NCBI GenBank assembly: GCA_021808665.1
Contig: JAKBBA010000007.1
Location: 34,420-98,419 of the forward strand
DNA from: Actinomycetes bacterium
GTDB lineage: Bacteria > Actinomycetota > Acidimicrobiia > Acidimicrobiales > Palsa-688
Direction: 5' to 3'
Length of the DNA: 64,000 nucleotides
Positions 59,550 through 64,000 of this stretch are shown in pieces; positions within the stretch are counted from its first letter, which is position 1; the number at the start of each line of letters is the position of its first letter. The position numbers and the translations under genes were made by a program. The notes beneath the pieces were generated by a model. It did not search any database. It worked only from the letters and a program-made list of their open reading frames with translations, and was not told the origin of the DNA.

Positions 59550-60748
59550 CGTCGCCCTCCGATCGTGTCTGGTTCAACGCCGAGCGTCTGCGCCGCCCGG
59601 GGGTTGACTGGACGCCCCCCGGCGATAACGCAAGCTCCCGCGACTATCTCGTCGTCGAAGTCGAGGTTGCCCAATCCCGTGGCAGCATCATCGGTCGGGG
59701 GTTCGGTGCGCTTCGCCCCGTAGTGCAGCAGCCTGACCAGGCTGACCACGTTGCGCGAATAAAGGACGCTTGCGTGCGTGGGCATTGTAGACGCCGGGTT
59801 GGCCATCCCGAAGACGGTCGCTCTCCCGACTGGGACCTCCCGCCCTGCTACGGTCGCCTCGCAGTTCCCGCCGGAGTCGGCGGCCATGTCCACCACTACC
59901 GAGCCCGGCGGCATCCTTTCGACCATGGCCGTCGTGAGCAGTATGGGGGCTCGTCTGCCGGGAACCGCCGCCGTGGTGATGACGGCGTCCGAGCGGGCGA
60001 CCTCGTCGGCCAGGGCATCCTGGGCGGCGGCGAGCTGTTCGGCTGTCAGCTCTCTTGCGTAGCCTCCGGCGCCTTCCGCTCGGATGCCGGTTTCCACGAA
60101 CTTGGCTCCTAGGCTTTCGGCTTCTTCCTTCGCTGCCGCGCGAACGTCGTAGGCCCGGACGGCCGCCCCGAGACGCCTCGCAGTTGCTACCGCCTGAAGG
60201 CCGGCCACGCCTACTCCCATAACCAAAACCCTGGCAGGTGGGATAGTGCCTGCTGCGGTCATCAGCATCGGGAAGAACCGCCCGAGCCGGCCGGCCGTCT
60301 CAAGCGCCGCCCGGTAGCCCGAGACGGTCGCCTGGGACGACAGGGCGTCCATGCTCTGAGCTCGGCTTATTCGTGGCAGCAGGTCGAAACTGAACACCGT
60401 GGCTTCGGCGTCCACGAGAGCCTGCAAGACTTCGAGAGGACCGCCCGGGTCGAAGAACCCTACGGTCACGATGCCCTGGTCTGCCATCGACACGAGGTGA
60501 CCGCTGGGCGGCTGCACCGTGGCCAGTAGCGTCGCGCCGCTGAGGCACGAGCTAGCGCCGGCGGTGACTTCGGCCCCGGCCGCTTCGTAATCGCTATCGG
60601 CGAAGGAGGCTCGGTCGCCCGCTCCGGTTTCTACCGACACCTCCCAACCTTCCCCGATCAGCGCCTTCACGCCTTCGGGGGTCACGGCTACCCTGCTCTC
60701 GCCGGCGAGTGTCTCGGCTGCCACGGCGACCTTCATAGGATCGTTCAT
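59546..60748 (-). CDS. pntA1: NAD(P) transhydrogenase subunit alpha, part 1 (NAD-binding)
   Basis: Soluble NAD(H)-binding subunit of about 400 aa from ATG 60748 (an ATG 12 bp later is also possible). The frame is open up to 61882, but that part is a shadow of the divergent nitrilase-fold gene. KVAVAAETLAGESRVAVTPE is the family start. RISRAQSMDALSSQATVSGY and the Rossmann motif VLVMGVGVAGLQAVATARRL with YDVR follow, then VVDMAADSGGNCE. First gene of the pnt operon. Confidence 0.95.
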   Translation of the reverse strand: MNDPMKVAVAAETLAGESRVAVTPEGVKALIGEGWEVSVETGAGDRASFADSDYEAAGAEVTAGASSCLSGATLLATVQPPSGHLVSMADQGIVTVGFFDPGGPLEVLQALVDAEATVFSFDLLPRISRAQSMDALSSQATVSGYRAALETAGRLGRFFPMLMTAAGTIPPARVLVMGVGVAGLQAVATARRLGAAVRAYDVRAAAKEEAESLGAKFVETGIRAEGAGGYARELTAEQLAAAQDALADEVARSDAVITTAAVPGRRAPILLTTAMVERMPPGSVVVDMAADSGGNCEATVAGREVPVGRATVFGMANPASTMPTHASVLYSRNVVSLVRLLHYGAKRTEPPTDDAATGLGNLDFDDEIVAGACVIAGGRPVNPRAAQTLGVEPDTIGGRR

Positions 60749-60844
60749 ACCAGATCTGCTTGTGGCGACGGCGGTTTTGGGCTCCGCCCGTTGGCTATTA
60801 GTAACGTGGCGACAGTCGGCCGGGCCGGATTGGAGTCGAGTGGG

Positions 60845-61927
60845 ATGGTAGAGCCTTATCAAGCTGTCGGTCTGATCCAGACGATCAGGGGCATCCGCCG
60901 AAGGGAGGAGATCCAGGTCAACTTGGAGCACATCGCCCATATGGTCAAAGCGGCGTCGTGGCTTTCGAGCATGGACCTGCCGGTGCGGCTGATCTGCGTT
61001 CCCGAAGGCGGCCTTCAAGGCTTCACAGACGAGGTCCTCGACTTGGACCACGAAACCTACGCAGCCGAGTGCGCCATCGACATCCCAGGCCCTGAGACCG
61101 ACGCCCTCGGACGTCTCGCCAAACAGTGGAAAGCACACGTGATCGCGCAGGCAAAGGCTCGTCATCCCGAGTTCCCTGGCCGCTTCTTCAACGTGGGGTT
61201 TGTCATCGAACCCGAGGACGGCACGGTCATCCTCAAACATCACAAGCTCGTCCCGCTCCTTCCGGTGGAGCATTCGGTCACCCCCCACAACGTCTGGGAC
61301 CGTTGGATCGAGCTTTACGGCGCCAACCTCGACGCGTTCTACCCTGTGGTGGACACCCCGATCGGACGTATCGGGATCATGATGGCCAACGAGGCTTCCT
61401 ACCCCGAGAACGCTCGAGGTCTTGCGATGAACGGCTGCGAGATCGCCTACCGGGGGCCTTACCCGGCTCCGGGTGTCATGAGCGGGATGTTCTCCGTGCA
61501 GAACCGGGCGCGGGCTCTCGACAACAACATGTACGTCCTGGCGATGAACCTCGGCACCTACTACCTCGACAACGAATCCACCACGGCGATCGACACCTTC
61601 TCGGGTGGCTCCCAGATAGTCGACTACCGCGGCCAGGTAGTCACAGAGGTGCCCTACGGGGCGGGTTCTACCTGGATCGCCGGGACCATCGACGTCGAAG
61701 CCCTGCGTCACTTCCGGGCGACGGCCCAGTGGGACAACTGGATGAAAGACCTCACAACCGAGCAGTACCAGCTCATCTACGAAAAGTCGGTCTACCCGAA
61801 GAACCTTTATCTCGACCGCTCGCCGTACCGGCACAGCGAGTACCGGGAGAACGTCACCCGCCGCCAGATCGAACTGCTCCAAGAACGTGGAACCTGGGCT
61901 CCGCCATCCTCAAAAGCGGGCTCCTAG
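60845..61927 (+). CDS. Nitrilase-superfamily protein lacking the catalytic Cys
   Basis: Carbon-nitrogen-hydrolase fold protein of about 360 aa from ATG 60845 (TTG 60791 and GTG 60806 are in frame). The triad Glu is in LICVPEGGLQ and the Lys in ILKHHKLVPLL. At the nucleophile position, where active members read I-C-x-D/E before the F/Y-P-E motif, it has IGIMMANEASYPENARGLAM: codon GCC (Ala) replaces Cys. The structural FSGGSQIVDYRGQVV segment and C-terminal helices remain. It is probably not a classical amidase; it may be a binding or scaffold protein or use other chemistry. Divergent from the pnt operon. Confidence 0.85.
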   Translation: MVEPYQAVGLIQTIRGIRRREEIQVNLEHIAHMVKAASWLSSMDLPVRLICVPEGGLQGFTDEVLDLDHETYAAECAIDIPGPETDALGRLAKQWKAHVIAQAKARHPEFPGRFFNVGFVIEPEDGTVILKHHKLVPLLPVEHSVTPHNVWDRWIELYGANLDAFYPVVDTPIGRIGIMMANEASYPENARGLAMNGCEIAYRGPYPAPGVMSGMFSVQNRARALDNNMYVLAMNLGTYYLDNESTTAIDTFSGGSQIVDYRGQVVTEVPYGAGSTWIAGTIDVEALRHFRATAQWDNWMKDLTTEQYQLIYEKSVYPKNLYLDRSPYRHSEYRENVTRRQIELLQERGTWAPPSSKAGS

Positions 61928-61996
61928 CCCCACCCTCAAAGATCCCGATCTCGTCGGGTACAGGATCATTGGGACGTCCGGCCTAGCTTGCAGGTC

Positions 61997-62022
61997 GGCG
62001 AGGTATAGAGGCGAGGTATAGA
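61997..62022. repeat. 13-bp perfect tandem duplication
   Basis: GGCGAGGTATAGA occurs twice head to tail (61997-62009 and 62010-62022) in the 159-bp gap between the nitrilase-fold gene and the next gene. Each copy contains TATAGA, a fair -10 box, so the repeat may give two tandem promoters or binding sites for the downstream gene. Confidence 0.85.
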
Positions 62023-62086
62023 TACGCACGAAAGTGACGCCGCTAGGGCGTTACCGTTATGTTGTGAGAAGCGGCGAGGATTTTTA

Positions 62087-63247
62087 GTGAGCCCACGTCC
62101 TACGCAGCAGGGTCCTGAGGATCTCGACTCGCTGATCGCAAGGCTCGACGCAGCGGACCTCCGCAAGATCGTCGGCAAGGCCGCCGGGCGATACGAGGAC
62201 GTCTCCCGGGCGGTCCGGCTGGCGGCGACCCGCAGCTCAGGGGATCTCTCCCAGCTCAAAGCGGAAATCGACCGGGGGCTGCGGACGGGCCGGTATCTCG
62301 GCTACCGGGAGAGCGGAAGCTGGGCGATGCAGGCCAGGCCGATCGTGGACGCGATCAGCGAGGCGGTTGGCTCGTCGCCCACGGCCGAGTTAGTGGTGCT
62401 GATCGAGCGAGCGATCGGTCACGTCGTGAAGGTCATCCTCAAGGCGGACGATTCCAACGGGATGATCGGCGACCTGGCGCGCGGACTCCTCGACCTGCAC
62501 GCCCGGGCTTGCGATGCCGGTAACGCTGATCCGGTGAGGCTGGCCCGCTGGATGGTCCGATTCCGCTTCGACGACCAGGACTTCTTCGAGGCGGACCCTG
62601 TACGCTACGCCGACGCTTTAGGCGACGTCGGCCTAGCCGCGTACCGCCGGGAGGTGACCCAGCGGATCGAAGCTGGCGGTGGCGACTCGTTCGCTGCCAG
62701 GTATGCTCAGGAACGTCTCGCTGTCGTCGAGGGAGACACCGAGACGCTCGTCGAGCTGCTGGGCGGAGACCTGAGCCAGCCGTATCATTTCATCAGGGTT
62801 GCGGAGGCAATGGCGGAGCTGGGTCGCGACGATGATGTCTTGTCCTGGGCTACCCGGGGGATCGCCGAGACAAGCGGCTGGCAGGTCGCCCAGCTATACG
62901 ACCTTGCGGTCGGGGTCCACGCCCGTCGAGGTGAGGACCGGAACGTGCTCCAGCTGCGCCGGGACCAACACCAGCGAATGCCGTCGCCGTCTGCGTACCG
63001 CCTCCTGCGTTCTGCGGCCGAGTCGTGCGGAGTGTGGCCCGAGGAGCGCCCAGCGGCCAGGGAGGTGCTGGCCGCGACTGGCAAGGCCGCTTACGCGCGA
63101 GGGGTGGCGATCCTCAAAAAGGCGGCGCACGCGTCGCAAGCCGCTGGCCGCCAGGATGAGTTCGCCGCGCACCTGGCGGCACTTCGGGAGACCCACCGGC
63201 GCAGGCCGACGTTCATCGCCGTCCTCGACAAGGCCCGGCTGGCCTAA
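62087..63247 (+). CDS. Helical-repeat protein, possibly DUF6880-like
   Basis: Soluble, almost fully helical protein of 386 aa starting at GTG 62087 after a GAGGA ribosome site. The sequence shows TPR-like units, for example VAEAMAELGRDDDVLSWATRGI and LYDLAVGVHARRGEDRNVLQL, and an acidic N-terminal LDSLIARLDAADLRKIV. Such helical proteins are found as free forms or as C-terminal parts of SWIM-zinc-finger proteins. I recall DUF6880 as the closest family but cannot verify it. No enzyme motif is visible; a scaffold role is likely. Confidence 0.7.
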   Translation: MSPRPTQQGPEDLDSLIARLDAADLRKIVGKAAGRYEDVSRAVRLAATRSSGDLSQLKAEIDRGLRTGRYLGYRESGSWAMQARPIVDAISEAVGSSPTAELVVLIERAIGHVVKVILKADDSNGMIGDLARGLLDLHARACDAGNADPVRLARWMVRFRFDDQDFFEADPVRYADALGDVGLAAYRREVTQRIEAGGGDSFAARYAQERLAVVEGDTETLVELLGGDLSQPYHFIRVAEAMAELGRDDDVLSWATRGIAETSGWQVAQLYDLAVGVHARRGEDRNVLQLRRDQHQRMPSPSAYRLLRSAAESCGVWPEERPAAREVLAATGKAAYARGVAILKKAAHASQAAGRQDEFAAHLAALRETHRRRPTFIAVLDKARLA

Positions 63248-63352
63248 GACGAGCCGAGCGAGATCGAGTAGAGGCGACTGCTCCCGGCAGCCTGGTGGCG
63301 TGTCGGGACCTGGTTGTTTGTGGTCAGGGAGGGTTTCGGCGAGAATGGCCTC

Positions 63353-63673
63353 GTGAGTATCGTGGACACTCCCGATCCACCCTACGTCGCTGTCATCTTC
63401 ACCTCGACTAGGACCGAGGGTGACTACGGCTACGAGACAATGGCGGGGACCATGATGGAGTTGGCATCGAAACAGCCGGGCTTTTTAGGGGTGGAGTCCG
63501 CCCGGGATGGCGTCGGGATCACCGTGTCTTACTGGGTAGATCGGGCCTCCGCGCGGGCGTGGAAGGAAGTCGCCGAGCACAGCGTCGCCCAGCGACAGGG
63601 CCGGGAAATCTGGTACTCGGACTACCGGGTGCGAATCGCTACGGTCGACAGAGACTACAGCATGCACTCTTAG
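63353..63673 (+). CDS. Antibiotic-biosynthesis-monooxygenase-fold protein
   Basis: Small ferredoxin-like ABM-fold protein of 106 aa from GTG 63353 (TTG 63314 would add 13 unlikely residues). YVAVIFTSTRTEGDYGYETM, then LASKQPGFLGVESARDG, ITVSYWVDRASARAWKEVAEH and the ending GREIWYSDYRVRIATV are typical of the YqjZ/heme-degrading-monooxygenase-like group. Asn residues needed for quinone monooxygenase activity are not obvious, so the function is uncertain. Confidence 0.85.
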   Translation: MSIVDTPDPPYVAVIFTSTRTEGDYGYETMAGTMMELASKQPGFLGVESARDGVGITVSYWVDRASARAWKEVAEHSVAQRQGREIWYSDYRVRIATVDRDYSMHS

Positions 63674-63692
63674 CCTTTCGACGGCCAAGACG

Positions 63693-63890
63693 CTACGACG
63701 ACGGCCACGACCGCCACGCCTCTTCCCCGACGAGGGCGCGGGTGGCGTCGTCGAGCCCAGCAAGTTCGTCCTCGCCTTGGGGGCGCCTTCGGTAGGCTGC
63801 GACGATCGCCTGTCCCGTCCGCTGCCGCCGGTGATGCTCGACTAGAGCTTCGAGACCAACACGTACCGCCTCGGATCGCGACGCTGCCAC
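63693..63890 (-). CDS. Ribbon-helix-helix antitoxin-like protein, N-terminus missing
   Basis: A 65-aa ORF from GTG 63890 with SRSEAVRVGLEALVEHHRR, the helix pair of ParD/VapB-type ribbon-helix-helix antitoxins, then an acidic toxin-binding-like tail (DELAGLDDATRALVGEEAW). The N-terminal DNA-binding beta strand that should precede SRSEAVR is absent: an in-frame TAG lies one codon upstream of the start. It therefore looks like a truncated antitoxin, next to a tRNA gene. No toxin gene is visible in the window. Confidence 0.55.
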   Translation of the reverse strand: MAASRSEAVRVGLEALVEHHRRQRTGQAIVAAYRRRPQGEDELAGLDDATRALVGEEAWRSWPSS

Positions 63891-63926
63891 CCTCTACGAT
63901 TGCGGCAGCGAGGCACCCCATGGCGC

Positions 63927-63983
63927 TGCGCAGGTTCGAGCGGAGGCCTATTTGGTGCCCCCGGCAGGATTCGAACCTGCGCA
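63927..63983. repeat. Inverted copy of the tRNA-Arg T-arm segment
   Basis: TGCGCAGGTTCGA at 63927-63939 is the exact reverse complement of 63971-63983, which belongs to the T-arm of the tRNA-Arg. The copy lies 14 nt past the tRNA 3' end. The octamer CGGAGGCC is also repeated directly (63941-63948 and 63992-63999). This may be a remnant of recombination at a tRNA attachment site, or chance. Confidence 0.6.
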
Positions 63984-64000
63984 CCCGGCTCCGGAGGCCG
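63953..64000 (-). tRNA. tRNA-Arg (anticodon CCG), 5' part beyond window
   Basis: 3' part of a tRNA on the minus strand. Anticodon arm with loop CTCCGGA inside stem CCGGC/GCCGG (the left stem partly beyond the edge), T-arm GGTTCGAATCC, acceptor strand CGGGGGC, discriminator A, and encoded CCA at the 3' end (63955-63953). The anticodon CCG reads CGG, arginine. The D-arm and 5' acceptor strand lie outside the window. Confidence 0.88.

Noticed and set aside
59546..61882. A 778-aa protein combining pntA with a long N-terminal part
   Set aside because: The first roughly 380 residues are the antisense shadow of the nitrilase-fold gene; pntA1 has a normal start at 60748.

Overview
The window is a high-GC chromosomal segment from a Gram-positive actinobacterium. 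Lineage clues seen in the sequence are a MurT/GatD lipid II amidation pair, a DUF3040 protein, a PAC2-family protein, a HelD-type RNA polymerase partner, a coproporphyrin-type heme oxidase, a MOBF relaxase with DUF6112/SCO6880-type transfer genes, and many GTG/TTG starts with 1-4 bp stop/start overlaps. My best guess is a member of the class Acidimicrobiia; that placement is inference, because no 16S gene or marker search was available.

Layout. 1-2.2 kb: a two-component system (histidine kinase cut by the left edge, OmpR-type regulator) and a small Cys-rich protein. 2.2-12.3 kb: housekeeping genes (Nudix hydrolase, PAC2 protein, Lhr helicase, GNAT acetyltransferase, chorismate mutase, citrate synthase, thioesterase II). 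12.4-19.4 kb: envelope and glycan genes (GtrA, methyltransferases, GT2, apolipoprotein N-acyltransferase, GT4, an alpha/alpha-toroid protein). 19.4-27.9 kb: heme genes, HelD, OPRT, MarR, a primary-like sigma factor, a lipoprotein and a flippase-like membrane protein.

28.0-39.3 kb is the most unusual part: a compact conjugation-type module with no recognisable integrase or partition gene. A MOBF relaxase on the minus strand diverges from a UvrD2-like helicase. The helicase is followed by a DUF6112 pilin-like membrane protein, a VirB6/TrbL-like protein, an SCO6880-type protein, a VirB4-type ATPase and a VirD4-type coupling protein, joined head to tail by 4-bp start/stop overlaps except for a 9-bp gap before the VirB4 gene. 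The relaxase keeps its nicking domain but has lost every catalytic motif of its fused helicase half, while a complete SF1 helicase lies directly opposite. Both transcription units start in short AT-rich islands that share a 9-nt motif, and the relaxase appears to be leaderless.

39.4-64 kb: stand-alone LigD polymerase with DoxX, MurT/GatD, polyphosphate glucokinase-type ROK kinase, a five-gene MacAB-like export operon, UDP-sulfoquinovose synthase with a GT-C membrane glycosyltransferase and a GT2, seryl-tRNA synthetase, an acyl-CoA ligase, a second DoxX, the three-gene proton-translocating transhydrogenase (pntA1-pntA2-pntB), a nitrilase-fold protein lacking its catalytic cysteine, a helical-repeat protein, a small monooxygenase-fold protein, an antitoxin-like fragment and the 3' half of a tRNA-Arg gene at the right edge.

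Two separate nitrilase-superfamily proteins here (Lnt and the 60.8-kb protein) lack the cysteine nucleophile, which deserves a closer look.
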